20,513 nucleotides of DNA from CAYHDN01 sp964355425 (GTDB taxonomy: Bacteria; Patescibacteriota; UBA1384; XYA2-FULL-43-10; CAINNR01): positions 1 to 20,513 of the forward strand of contig CAYHDN010000009.1 of the NCBI GenBank assembly GCA_964355425.1, written 5' to 3'. The translations under genes were made by a program, and so were the position numbers. How positions within the stretch are numbered: the stretch's first letter is position 1; the number at the start of each line of letters is the position of its first letter. The notes below the pieces were generated by a model that saw nothing but the letters and a program-made list of their open reading frames with translations, was not told the DNA's origin and did not search any database. Below, one piece after another: positions 12,604 to 19,615 of the stretch.

Positions 12604-12750
12604 ATGGTACAAGCATATTGCGTAAAGTGTAAAGCAAAACAAGAGATGCAGAACGCTTCAGCTGTTACAATGAAAAACGGTAAGCCAGCAATGAAGGGTA
12701 TTTGCCCAAAGTGTGGCACCGGAATGTACAGAATTGGTAAGGCTGCCTAA
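12604..12750 (+). CDS. DUF5679 zinc-ribbon microprotein (48 aa)
   Basis: Starts MVQAYCVKCKAKQEM and ends MYRIGKAA. Two CxxC knuckles, C6-V-K-C9 and C34-P-K-C37, flank a short basic linker (VTMKNGKPAMKG), as in DUF5679. Four Cys would bind one zinc. The Shine-Dalgarno AGGAGGTGA is a near-perfect match to the 16S rRNA tail, 5 nt before the ATG. Together with a consensus promoter and a strong terminator this points to a highly expressed monocistronic gene. Family proteins are common in Patescibacteria and Chloroflexi; a nucleic-acid or ribosome role is inferred from size, charge and zinc ribbon. Confidence 0.9.
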   Translation: MVQAYCVKCKAKQEMQNASAVTMKNGKPAMKGICPKCGTGMYRIGKAA

Positions 12751-12771
12751 ACGAAATAAAATCTCTTAAAT

Positions 12772-12809
12772 AAAAGAAAAACTTCGAAGTTGTTCGAGGT
12801 TTTTCTTTT
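12772..12809. terminator. Strong terminator after the DUF5679 gene
   Basis: AAAAGAAAAACTTCGAA (12772-12788)-gttg-TTCGAGGTTTTTCTTTT (12793-12809): 17-bp stem with one G-T, T-rich on both strands. Confidence 0.85.
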
Positions 12810-12828
12810 AATTGCACATATTTTGGTG

Positions 12829-12862
12829 TTACAGAATATGGACGATCGTCCATATTCTGTAA
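12829..12862. repeat. 34-bp perfect palindrome in the intergenic region
   Basis: Left half TTACAGAATATGGACGA (12829-12845), right half its exact reverse complement (12846-12862); centre GATC. No T-tract follows, so it is not a terminator. It lies between the DUF5679 terminator and the terminator of the leftward GC-rich gene. Confidence 0.9.
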
Positions 12863-12880
12863 TGAAAATGCTTTCGCAAT

Positions 12881-12906
12881 AAAAAAATGCCAGCTAGGCG
12901 CTGGCA
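12881..12906 (-). terminator. Terminator of the 182-aa GC-rich gene
   Basis: Minus strand TGCCAGC-gccta-GCTGGCA followed by seven T (12887-12881), 10 nt past the stop. Confidence 0.85.
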
Positions 12907-12916
12907 GACGGGATCA

Positions 12917-13465
12917 CTAACCTTCGTCGTCGAGAACGACTTGTGGGTCAGGATCTTCTGGGGCGTGGCCGTCGTCTAGATGCTTTGTCCATCCCCGTTT
13001 CCCACAGACCTGGAAAATGCCAGGCGGATCGTTGAGATTGATCTCAACGACAGCGCCTTCGCAAAGCAGATTACGGATACTGACTTCGCCGTCGACACCA
13101 TCAAGGCGAAGGATAAATCCACCAGACGCTCCTGACTGTCTTACCTGGGTGATATCTCCTTCGACTTTTTCGCCCTGGGGGTTGGTGATGGTGAAATGCC
13201 GCCCAACCAGACTGTTTCGTTGCCTAGTTGAGCCATGGATCCGACGAAGGAATTCCATCAGATTCGTGTCGTGGTTGCGGACAGCGGAGGCTTCGGGCGT
13301 GCGGATGATCAGCTCGCCGGAGGTGGTGTGAATGCGAACATCACATCCTGGTCTGATTCCGGCAAGCTCCAGCAATGAACCGAGCGATGGGCCGGGGTTG
13401 TTGCTGTCAGTGTCGCAAATCAAAGTGACGAGACCACCAATATCTACCAGTTTGCCACTTATCAT
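12917..13465 (-). CDS. Hypothetical protein, GC-rich orphan (182 aa)
   Basis: Starts MISGKLVDIGGLVTLICDTD and ends DPQVVLDDEG. Soluble, with no signal or membrane helix. Alternating hydrophobic strands (GCDVRIHTTSGELIIRT, HFTITNPQGEKVEGDITQV, SGGFILRLDGVDGEVSI, AVVEINLND) suggest an all-beta fold, followed by an acidic tail. No family recognised. An open frame continues upstream to GTG 13510, but that codon overlaps the -10 box; ATG 13465 has a GAAAGG ribosome site and is chosen. Codons are clearly richer in G/C than in its neighbours. Single gene with own promoter and terminator. Confidence 0.75.
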   Translation of the reverse strand: MISGKLVDIGGLVTLICDTDSNNPGPSLGSLLELAGIRPGCDVRIHTTSGELIIRTPEASAVRNHDTNLMEFLRRIHGSTRQRNSLVGRHFTITNPQGEKVEGDITQVRQSGASGGFILRLDGVDGEVSIRNLLCEGAVVEINLNDPPGIFQVCGKRGWTKHLDDGHAPEDPDPQVVLDDEG

Positions 13466-13500
13466 TCTGTACCAACCTTTCTGAGAGTCGGAGTGTTCAG

Positions 13501-13529
13501 AATATACCACTATTATTTGCGCCAGTCAA
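13501..13529 (-). promoter_or_regulatory. Promoter of the 182-aa GC-rich gene
   Basis: Minus strand TTGACT (13529-13524), 17-nt spacer, TATATT (13506-13501). Divergent from the glycan operon promoter, whose -35 starts 11 bp away. Confidence 0.8.
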
Positions 13530-13539
13530 GGATTTTTTA

Positions 13540-13568
13540 TTGATTTATCGCAGTTAATTTGCTATGAT
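13540..13568 (+). promoter_or_regulatory. Promoter of the glycan operon
   Basis: TTGATT (13540-13545), 17-nt spacer, TATGAT (13563-13568); leader of about 32 nt with AAAGAAAG before ATG 13607. Confidence 0.7.
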
Positions 13569-13606
13569 AGTCAAGGTAAAATTAAAGTCAAACAAAGAAA
13601 GTCTTA

Positions 13607-15037
13607 ATGAAAAGATCCGAGCTTTTTTTCTCTTTTCTCTTAATCCCAATTGATGCGGCGATGGTCGTTATTTCTTTTGTAATTTCATATTATATCCGGA
13701 TTAAAACTGACATCCTGCCGGTAAATTCCGAAGTCACTTTCAAGCAGTATCTATGGTATGTAATGTATATTTTGCCGATCTGGCTATTAATTTACGCTCT
13801 AAACGGTCTCTACCGAATCTCTCGTGAGCGTAATTATTTTAATGACTTTTATAAAATATTTATCAGCAATGCGGTTGCGCTTCTGATATTTATTGTTGCA
13901 ATATTCTTTAGTAGAGCTTTCTTTTTCTCCCGTTTGATTCTAATTTTAATATTAGCAATTTCGGTCATTTTGGTTTTTGTTGGCCGTTATGTAGTGACCG
14001 AAACTCAAAGATACCTTTATCGATGGGGCTATGGCGTTCACAGAATTATTATTATTGGCAACAACGAAGTTTCCCATAAACTGGCACGGGAGATGATTTA
14101 TGTCAAAAGATTGGGAATGAAGTTTCTCGGACTGGTTAATGGATTGCAAAATAAAGCTCGTCGGCCTTCAGATCTAAAAGTTTTGGGCAATATTAGTCAA
14201 TTGCGTGAGATTGTTGCTAGGTATCATCCGAACGAAATCATTCTGACTGACGTCGGAATAAACCGCGGTAAAATTTTAGAAATTATCCAAGTATGCTCCG
14301 ACGCCAACGCTGGTTTTAAATTCGTCTCCGACGTTTATTCAATGGTTACAACTTCAGTAAACTCCTCAATTCTTGCCGGTTTTCCAATTATGGAGCTTAA
14401 AACCATCGCCCTTGATGGCTGGGGGCGAATTGCCAAACGACTTTTCGATATTATTTTTTCCGCTATCGGCTTAATCATTACTTCGCCATTTATGATTCTA
14501 GTTGCTACTGGCACAAAACTGACCTCAAAAGGACCGGTGATATATCGGCAGAAACGTGTGGGACGAGACGGTAGATCATTTGATTTTTATAAATTTCGCT
14601 CAATGTATATTGAAAAGTGCGACACGACAGAAAAAGGCTCCAAATGGACTACGGTCGCTGACGAAAAAAATCGCATCACGCCTTTCGGCGGGTTTATCCG
14701 CAAAACTAATTTAGATGAATTGCCGCAGTTTTGGAATGTTCTTATTGGAAATATGAGCTTTGTTGGACCGAGGCCGGAGTTGCCAAAGTTCGTTGATAAG
14801 TTTCAAGCTGAGATTCCGGATTATTTTCGCCGCCATCGAGTGAAGTCCGGGCTTACCGGTTGGGCAGCGGTCAATGGACTCAAGGGCGACACCTCGATAA
14901 AAGAACGTGTCCGATTTGATATATTCTATATCGAAAATTGGAGTTTCTGGTTTGATATTAAGATTATTCTAAAAACCATTTTTTTGTTAATTGGCGAGGC
15001 CTTTGGAGGCAAATATGAATATCGCGATCGTCCATGA
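13607..15037 (+). CDS. Polyprenyl-phosphate sugar-1-phosphate transferase (WbaP/CpsE/WcaJ-like)
   Basis: 476 residues, the usual size for this family. Four N-terminal helices (about 9-31, 47-66, 86-105, 108-128), a Rossmann-like segment (RIIIIGNNEVSHKLA, about 146-160), then a fifth membrane segment (280-302) and the catalytic bacterial sugar transferase domain: IYRQKRVGRDGRSFDFYKFRSM (312-333), NLDELPQFWNV (368-378), GPRPELP (387-393) and GLTGWAAVNG (415-424). It attaches the first sugar phosphate to undecaprenyl phosphate on the cytoplasmic face, starting exopolysaccharide, O-chain or glycoprotein glycan. The next gene, a glycosyltransferase, overlaps its end by 23 nt, so they are coupled. 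Confidence 0.95.
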   Translation: MKRSELFFSFLLIPIDAAMVVISFVISYYIRIKTDILPVNSEVTFKQYLWYVMYILPIWLLIYALNGLYRISRERNYFNDFYKIFISNAVALLIFIVAIFFSRAFFFSRLILILILAISVILVFVGRYVVTETQRYLYRWGYGVHRIIIIGNNEVSHKLAREMIYVKRLGMKFLGLVNGLQNKARRPSDLKVLGNISQLREIVARYHPNEIILTDVGINRGKILEIIQVCSDANAGFKFVSDVYSMVTTSVNSSILAGFPIMELKTIALDGWGRIAKRLFDIIFSAIGLIITSPFMILVATGTKLTSKGPVIYRQKRVGRDGRSFDFYKFRSMYIEKCDTTEKGSKWTTVADEKNRITPFGGFIRKTNLDELPQFWNVLIGNMSFVGPRPELPKFVDKFQAEIPDYFRRHRVKSGLTGWAAVNGLKGDTSIKERVRFDIFYIENWSFWFDIKIILKTIFLLIGEAFGGKYEYRDRP

Positions 15038-16112
15038 TTGGCTAACCGATTTTGCTGGTTCAGAAAAAGTTGTGCTGGAAATGCTAAAAGTTTTTCCAGG
15101 CACGCCAGTTTATACATCAGTATATGACGCTGAAAAAGTTAAGGAATTTGAAAAGATAAAAGTATATACGACCTATTTACAAAAATTGCCGTTGTCAAAA
15201 AAGCTACGCAGCTTGATGATTCCACTGATGCCGCTGGCCTTTGAGCAACTGGATTTTTGCAAGTACGACTTAGTAATTTCTTCGTCAACTTCGGCAGCCA
15301 AAGGAATAATTACTCGGCCGAGTACCTGCCATATTAACTATTGCAATACGCCTACGCGTTATCTTTGGGAATCAGCGCTTGACAGGCGGGCATCAAACTC
15401 GTGGTTAAAACGTCGCGTTAACCATCAATTGCGCATTTGGGACTCGGTTGCGGCGGAGCGACCGGATTACTACATTGCTAATTCAAAAAATGTCGCCAGG
15501 CGAATTAATAAATATTACCGACGCGATGCCGAAGTTGTCTACCCGCCTGTAGATATTAATTATTACAATCCGAAAAAATCCGAGAAGAAAATTGGCGATT
15601 TTTATCTTTTTGTTGGCCGGCTGATTCCTTACAAACGAGCTGATTTGGTAGTCGAGGCCTTCAATAAATTAGGGATCGAGCTGCGAATAATTGGTACCGG
15701 TTCAGAGGAAAAAAAATTGCAGGCAAAGGCGAGAAGAAATATTAAATTTCTTGGCCGGGCGAAAGATGAGGTTTTGCGTCAGAATCTGCTCTCCGCAAGG
15801 GCGGTAATTTTTCCGTCTGAAGAAGACTGGGGAATTGTTCCAGTGGAAGCAATGGCTTGTGGAACTCCAGTGATTGCCTATGGTGTCGGTGGCGCGACCG
15901 AAACAGTCGTAACGGGTAAAACTGGCGAATTATTTATGGAACAGACTCCTGAAGCCTTGATTGAAATTGTGAAGAAATTTAATCCGGAAAAATATAAATT
16001 TGAAGATTTTCGTCAACAAGCAGAAAAATTCTCCGCCGAGATTTTTCACAGAAATTTAAAGGATATTGTTGAGAAATTGTACTCCGATTACAAAAAACAA
16101 ATGGATATCTAA
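15015..16112 (+). CDS. GT4 glycosyltransferase (group 1, WbaZ/mannosyltransferase-like)
   Basis: 365 residues with a GT-B fold. The N-terminal domain opens MNIAIVHDWLTDFAGSEKV, where the G-x-E loop faces the acceptor; YCNTPTRYLW (109-118) is also conserved in this subgroup. The C-terminal domain has YLFVGRLIPYKRADLVVEAF (197-216) and the E-x7-E nucleotide-sugar motif in SEEDWGIVPVEAMACGTPV (E270, E278). It transfers a sugar from a nucleotide donor to the lipid-linked chain begun by the preceding enzyme. Frame extends to 14991, but ATG 15015 with GGAGG 5 nt upstream is the likely start, overlapping the previous gene by 23 nt. Donor sugar not determinable. Confidence 0.93.
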   Translation: MNIAIVHDWLTDFAGSEKVVLEMLKVFPGTPVYTSVYDAEKVKEFEKIKVYTTYLQKLPLSKKLRSLMIPLMPLAFEQLDFCKYDLVISSSTSAAKGIITRPSTCHINYCNTPTRYLWESALDRRASNSWLKRRVNHQLRIWDSVAAERPDYYIANSKNVARRINKYYRRDAEVVYPPVDINYYNPKKSEKKIGDFYLFVGRLIPYKRADLVVEAFNKLGIELRIIGTGSEEKKLQAKARRNIKFLGRAKDEVLRQNLLSARAVIFPSEEDWGIVPVEAMACGTPVIAYGVGGATETVVTGKTGELFMEQTPEALIEIVKKFNPEKYKFEDFRQQAEKFSAEIFHRNLKDIVEKLYSDYKKQMDI

Positions 16113-16163
16113 CTGTTCCACTTTTCCGCCTGAGATAAAATCAGTAATAAGATAACCATTTAT

Positions 16164-16194
16164 TATGATTTGTTCGCTGCAGCGCAATAATCAT
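16164..16194. repeat. 31-bp imperfect palindrome, left copy flanking the PaaX/Cas2-like gene
   Basis: Begins TATGATTTG, has the centre CGCTGCAGCG (PstI site) and ends CAATAATCAT. Outer arms ATGATT/AATCAT and inner stem CGCTG/CAGCG can form a hairpin. It ends 7 nt before ATG 16202 and is identical over 31 nt to 16796-16826. It begins with TATGAT, which could serve as a -10 box. Confidence 0.95.
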
Positions 16195-16201
16195 CCAAAA
16201 T

Positions 16202-16792
16202 ATGAAGAAAGATGACGATAAAGAAATATTAAAACTGACTGCAAAGAAACTACTTCTCTCTTTGGCCCAAATTAGTCTACCGTTTTTCCAAGCAAGCTCT
16301 ATTTACAAAACCGGTGCTAATAAATTACTGTCTGGCATATATTGTGAAAAAGAAGAAATTTCAGACAAAATCAAATATTTAAAACAAATGGGGTATATCC
16401 GAAGTTTTTCAGAAAAGAAGGAAAAGTATATTGAAATTACGAAAAAAGGACGAAGCAGAATAAATCAAATCAAATCGGAAATATTAGAAATATCTCGTCC
16501 GAAAAAATGGGATGGAAAATGGCGAATTGTAATTTTTGATATTCCAGACGATAAAAAAACCTGTCGAGATCGCCTAAGACGCTCATTCCGAAGATTAAGA
16601 TTTATCATGGTTCAGGAAAGTGTCTATGTGTTTCCATTTGAATGCACGGTTGAAGTTGACCAGATGGCTGATGAGCTTGGAGTATCGCGATTTGTTTCAA
16701 TGTTTATCGCCGATGTGGTACGCAATGAAGAGTTATTGATCCAAAAATTTCTCGATCTAAAAACACTCAATAGATTAGATTTAAAGACGTGA
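16202..16792 (+). CDS. PaaX-like winged-helix protein with a Cas2-like domain
   Basis: 196 residues. Residues 1-95 form a winged-helix-like region (LTAKKLLLSLAQISLPFF, then EEISDKIKYLKQMGYIRSF and YIEITKKGRSRI as wing). Residues 105-181 form a Cas2-like ferredoxin fold: WRIVIFDIPDDKKTCRD (107-123) with D113 in the place of the Cas2 catalytic Asp, a basic helix LRRSFRRLRFIMVQESVYVFPFEC (125-148) and a C-terminal strand near FVSMFIADVV. This is the PaaX repressor central-domain layout, common in Patescibacteria; there is no cas1 or CRISPR array here. It may bind DNA or RNA. Identical hairpin repeats lie 7 nt upstream and 3 nt downstream, so they may be its binding sites or the ends of a mobile unit. 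No Shine-Dalgarno. Confidence 0.88.
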   Translation: MKKDDDKEILKLTAKKLLLSLAQISLPFFQASSIYKTGANKLLSGIYCEKEEISDKIKYLKQMGYIRSFSEKKEKYIEITKKGRSRINQIKSEILEISRPKKWDGKWRIVIFDIPDDKKTCRDRLRRSFRRLRFIMVQESVYVFPFECTVEVDQMADELGVSRFVSMFIADVVRNEELLIQKFLDLKTLNRLDLKT

Positions 16793-16795
16793 ATG

Positions 16796-16826
16796 TATGA
16801 TTTGTTCGCTGCAGCGCAATAATCAT
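16796..16826. repeat. 31-bp imperfect palindrome, right copy
   Basis: Identical to 16164-16194, in the same orientation, starting 3 nt after the PaaX/Cas2-like stop codon. Here the outer arms extend to GTATGATT/AATCATAC (8 bp). Confidence 0.95.
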
Positions 16827-16898
16827 ACACTTATATTTCAGGTTGGATTGAGTAAATTGTGTTTCGACTGTCATATGATTACAAAAAATTGGGACTAT

Positions 16899-16923
16899 AA
16901 AAAAACGCACCGGCGTGGTGCGT
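16899..16923 (-). terminator. Terminator of the 142-aa GC-rich gene
   Basis: Minus strand ACGCACC-acgcc-GGTGCGT followed by T-run (16905-16899), about 30 nt past the stop. Confidence 0.85.
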
Positions 16924-16952
16924 GTGTTAAGATCTCCTAACAAGTTATGCGG

Positions 16953-17381
16953 TCAAACCATGATTGGTTGATGGATAAACCTGTCAACGCACATGCCGTA
17001 GTTGTCCCAGCCATAGAGGCGTAACACCTCTGCGACATCGCCGAGAAATGGGGAAAGTTCGATCAGCGTGTGTTCATCGACTTGAATGACATTGCCGTAG
17101 ATGACTCTGGCTTTTGTCAGGGCAACGATCGTCTCCTTCGGGTGTTCTAGCGTTAACCCCTTCATTAGCAGCCACCGGGAGGCGTCGGGGTTCTTGTCCA
17201 CGAGCTTCAACAGCAGCTCATCCCAACTAACCATACCGGTGCAGCCAAGAACGTTGTCGCCTTCTTGCCATACACAGTATGGGTCACCACTCGACTGGAA
17301 GCAGGTGAATCCTGCCTCGAATCCGCCGTCTAGGAAGCAAACTACATGGTTCCGCTCACCCGTAATGCTTATGGGACGCAT
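16953..17381 (-). CDS. Hypothetical protein, GC-rich orphan (142 aa)
   Basis: Starts MRPISITGERNHVVCFLDGG and ends DRFIHQPIMV. Soluble, five Cys (15, 27, 36, 47, 130) without a CxxC pair, several Trp. Pieces such as YCVWQEGDNVLGC, GMVSWDELLLKLVDKNPD and HPKETIVALTKARVIYGNVI look like a compact mixed alpha/beta protein. No family recognised. AAAGGAG lies 10 nt before ATG 17381. Codon composition is G/C-rich compared with flanking genes. Monocistronic, with its own promoter (overlapped by an inverted repeat) and terminator, divergent from the DUF4012 gene. Confidence 0.75.
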   Translation of the reverse strand: MRPISITGERNHVVCFLDGGFEAGFTCFQSSGDPYCVWQEGDNVLGCTGMVSWDELLLKLVDKNPDASRWLLMKGLTLEHPKETIVALTKARVIYGNVIQVDEHTLIELSPFLGDVAEVLRLYGWDNYGMCVDRFIHQPIMV

Positions 17382-17400
17382 CGTTTTACCACTCCTTTGC

Positions 17401-17423
17401 TGATAGATACCAGAAATCTATCA
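17401..17423. promoter_or_regulatory. Operator-like inverted repeat over the -10 of the 142-aa gene
   Basis: TGATAGAT-accagaa-ATCTATCA: perfect 8-bp arms, 7-nt spacer. It covers the -10 box (17415-17420) and predicted transcription start of the leftward gene, where a dimeric repressor would block initiation. The transcript could alternatively fold it as a 5' hairpin. Confidence 0.6.
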
Positions 17424-17443
17424 ACAAACCGAGTAAATTGCAA
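17415..17443 (-). promoter_or_regulatory. Promoter of the 142-aa GC-rich gene
   Basis: Minus strand TTGCAA (17443-17438), 17-nt spacer, TAGATT (17420-17415). Confidence 0.65.
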
Positions 17444-17463
17444 GAATTTTTCTCATATCTTGT

Positions 17464-17469
17464 TATAAT
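17464..17469 (+). promoter_or_regulatory. -10 box of the DUF4012 gene (leaderless arrangement)
   Basis: TATAAT ends 6 nt before ATG 17476; no Shine-Dalgarno. A TTGCAA lies 20 nt upstream, longer than an optimal spacer. Confidence 0.65.
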
Positions 17470-17475
17470 AATAGT

Positions 17476-19536
17476 ATGAAACGGATTGAAGATATCAGGC
17501 CAGTAAAAAAAGCAATAAAACCTGTAGCAGAACCGGAGGCGATTTTTGAACCGGAAGAGCTGATAGAAGCAGATCATGCAGAAAGTATTGAAGAGCCTGC
17601 GGAAAATCGCCGACCGAGGATTAAAAGTCTCTGGTTAAAAATTATTTTGATGATATTTGTTGTTGCACTCATAACATCATTTTGGGTTTTGTCGATGTAT
17701 CGGGCAAAAGCTAAAATTTCAAAAGAAACCGGCGATTTGCAAAAGGACTTCGATGGTTTTCTTGACGCCATAGGCAATAAAGATATTTTGGCTTTGGGAA
17801 AGTACATTAATAATTTTGATGATAAAACCAGAAATTCTCTTCTGGTTTTACAATCAACTGGTCAGGATATTTATTGTTTAAGTTTGCTATACCCGAAAAA
17901 TCAAGGCTCACAAATATCAACGCTTTCGGACGGCATTCGCGGCGCTCATCTAATAACCAGTTCTTATCGGCGCCTTTCCAATATTGGCGGTGGAAAAAGT
18001 GTTAGTAATAGTAATAATTGGCTCGACCAAGTTAATGTTAAATTATCTAATCTTGGCGTATTTAATGGTGAACTTGAGGAAAACTTAGTGTATGCCAAAT
18101 TTTCTAGCCGTGAAGCCTTTGTTCTTTTAAATTCGTCAAATACCGATTTGGCTGGGAGCGAGAAAAAAACATTCGAAAACTTAAAAAAATTATCAGATGT
18201 GTCGAAGAACTTTTTTAATTATTTGACTGATTTGCCAAAAGATCTAAATGAAAATTTAACATTCACCGGCGGCAAAAAAAGTTATTTAATTCTTTTTCAA
18301 AATAATGCTGAAATTCGTCCAGGCGGCGGATTTTTGGGTTCTTTCGCAAAAATTGATTTGGCTGATGGAAAAGTTGCCAAAATTGACTTCGAAAAAAATA
18401 TATATACTCTAGACAAAGAATTTTTGGCTACAGGAGAAGCTATTGCTTCAGCAAATGAATATATCCCAATCTCTGCTAATTTAACTCTTCGCGATTCAAA
18501 CAACTCTGCAGATTTTGCCCAAAGCGCAAAAAATGTTATGTCGCAGTATCAGAAAGAAACCGGAGAGAAAACTGACGGCCTAATTGCCCTTGATACAACG
18601 CTATTTCGAAATTTGCTCCAAGTTGTCGGTCCAATCGATATGCCGGAATATAATTTGAAAGTGACGCCGGAAAATTTTCTCCGAGACGTCCAATATCAGG
18701 TTGAAGTTGGTTATTATCAAGACAAAAGTAATTGGAGTGAAAATCAACCGAAGAAAATCCTTGCCGATATGATGCCAAAGTTTTTATCTTTAATTTTCGA
18801 AAGCAAAAATCAAAAAGGAGTGATAGAGAAAATTCTCCAAGGAGTTAAGGAAAAACACTTGTTATTTTATTTCGATTCTCCCAAGCTTGAGGATTTAGCT
18901 GACGGAATTAATGCTGCGGGCAAAATCCATAATGGATATGGAGATTTTCTTTACCTATCGGATGCAAATATCGGCGGGCTCAAAAGCAGTTTGAACACCA
19001 AGGAAACAGTTAGGCAGAATGTGGAAATTGGAAACAGCGGGTCAGTTGTTGAAAAAATTTCAATAATCCGCCAACATAACGGCAGTTATGAATGGCCTGA
19101 CGGAGTGAATAATAATTATTTGAGGGTATATTTGCCATTGTCGGCAGAGATTTCTTCGGTTGATTTCATTTCCGGCAATAACGATCCGATTTCAAAATCG
19201 GAACTATCAAGCGATTTAAAATCGGAAAAAACAGTCGAATTTGGCAAGAGTGTAGTATCTTTTTGGCAAAATACAAAACCAGGTGCAGAAAGCAGAACAG
19301 ATGTCGGCTACAAAAGAGAAGGAGCAATTAATGTTTCAGGCGAAACATTTGACTACCAAATCACGATCCAGAAACAGCCAGGAATTGAGAGCTTTGATTG
19401 GCAACTATATTTAGTATATCCCGAGGGTTGGCAGCCACAAAATGTGGAAGGATATGATCAAGAAAAGCATCAAATAATTCTGTCCGAAACAATCAGGGAA
19501 GACTCCGTTTTTCGACTGCGTTTTATTCGCGACTAG
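17476..19536 (+). CDS. DUF4012-domain membrane-anchored protein
   Basis: 686 residues. An acidic, Pro/Glu-rich cytoplasmic N-terminus (1-48), one helix (about 52-74), then a large extracytoplasmic region. The DUF4012 core starts near 265 with KKSYLILFQNNAEIRPGGGFLGSFA (268-291), the strongest family signature. A later Gly/Asn-rich beta region (NVEIGNSGSVVEKISI to the C-terminus) resembles DUF4012 C-terminal halves. Proteins of this type are widespread in Patescibacteria and Actinobacteria, often near polysaccharide genes, as here (sugar transferase and GT4 upstream). Related to the LytR-CpsA-Psr neighbourhood by context only; its biochemical activity is unknown. Full length for the family. 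Confidence 0.92.
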   Translation: MKRIEDIRPVKKAIKPVAEPEAIFEPEELIEADHAESIEEPAENRRPRIKSLWLKIILMIFVVALITSFWVLSMYRAKAKISKETGDLQKDFDGFLDAIGNKDILALGKYINNFDDKTRNSLLVLQSTGQDIYCLSLLYPKNQGSQISTLSDGIRGAHLITSSYRRLSNIGGGKSVSNSNNWLDQVNVKLSNLGVFNGELEENLVYAKFSSREAFVLLNSSNTDLAGSEKKTFENLKKLSDVSKNFFNYLTDLPKDLNENLTFTGGKKSYLILFQNNAEIRPGGGFLGSFAKIDLADGKVAKIDFEKNIYTLDKEFLATGEAIASANEYIPISANLTLRDSNNSADFAQSAKNVMSQYQKETGEKTDGLIALDTTLFRNLLQVVGPIDMPEYNLKVTPENFLRDVQYQVEVGYYQDKSNWSENQPKKILADMMPKFLSLIFESKNQKGVIEKILQGVKEKHLLFYFDSPKLEDLADGINAAGKIHNGYGDFLYLSDANIGGLKSSLNTKETVRQNVEIGNSGSVVEKISIIRQHNGSYEWPDGVNNNYLRVYLPLSAEISSVDFISGNNDPISKSELSSDLKSEKTVEFGKSVVSFWQNTKPGAESRTDVGYKREGAINVSGETFDYQITIQKQPGIESFDWQLYLVYPEGWQPQNVEGYDQEKHQIILSETIREDSVFRLRFIRD

Positions 19537-19561
19537 AGTGAATAAACTGCCAATTTAATCT

Positions 19562-19590
19562 TTGATTTTTTAGTATATTTGAGTTAAGAT
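19562..19590 (+). promoter_or_regulatory. Putative promoter of gyrB
   Basis: TTGATT (19562-19567), 17-nt spacer, TAAGAT (19585-19590). The leader of about 65 nt contains an inverted repeat TAGAC/GTCTA and the GC-rich palindrome at 19616. Confidence 0.5.
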
Positions 19591-19615
19591 AGTATTAGAC
19601 TAATTCGTCTAAATA

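Larger units (their letters stand above)
16164..16826 (+). mobile_element. Candidate single-gene mobile unit: PaaX/Cas2-like gene between identical repeats
   Basis: 663-bp unit: repeat, 7 nt, gene, 3 nt, repeat. Layout parallels the RAYT/REP unit at 6964-7755. Mobility is inferred only from the bracketing; no transposase motif or target duplication is visible. Confidence 0.4.

Noticed and set aside
13017..13331. Rightward 104-codon frame opposite the 182-aa gene
   Set aside because: Antisense shadow of a GC-rich gene with Ser/Arg/Pro-rich translation and no ribosome site.
13466..13510. GTG start at 13510 for the 182-aa GC-rich gene
   Set aside because: It would overlap the -10 box of the only good promoter and has no ribosome site; ATG 13465 has both in proper order.
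16164..16826. CRISPR array or CRISPR-Cas locus
   Set aside because: Only two repeats with a protein-coding gene as the interval, no spacers of regular size, no cas1. The Cas2-like domain belongs to a PaaX-type protein.
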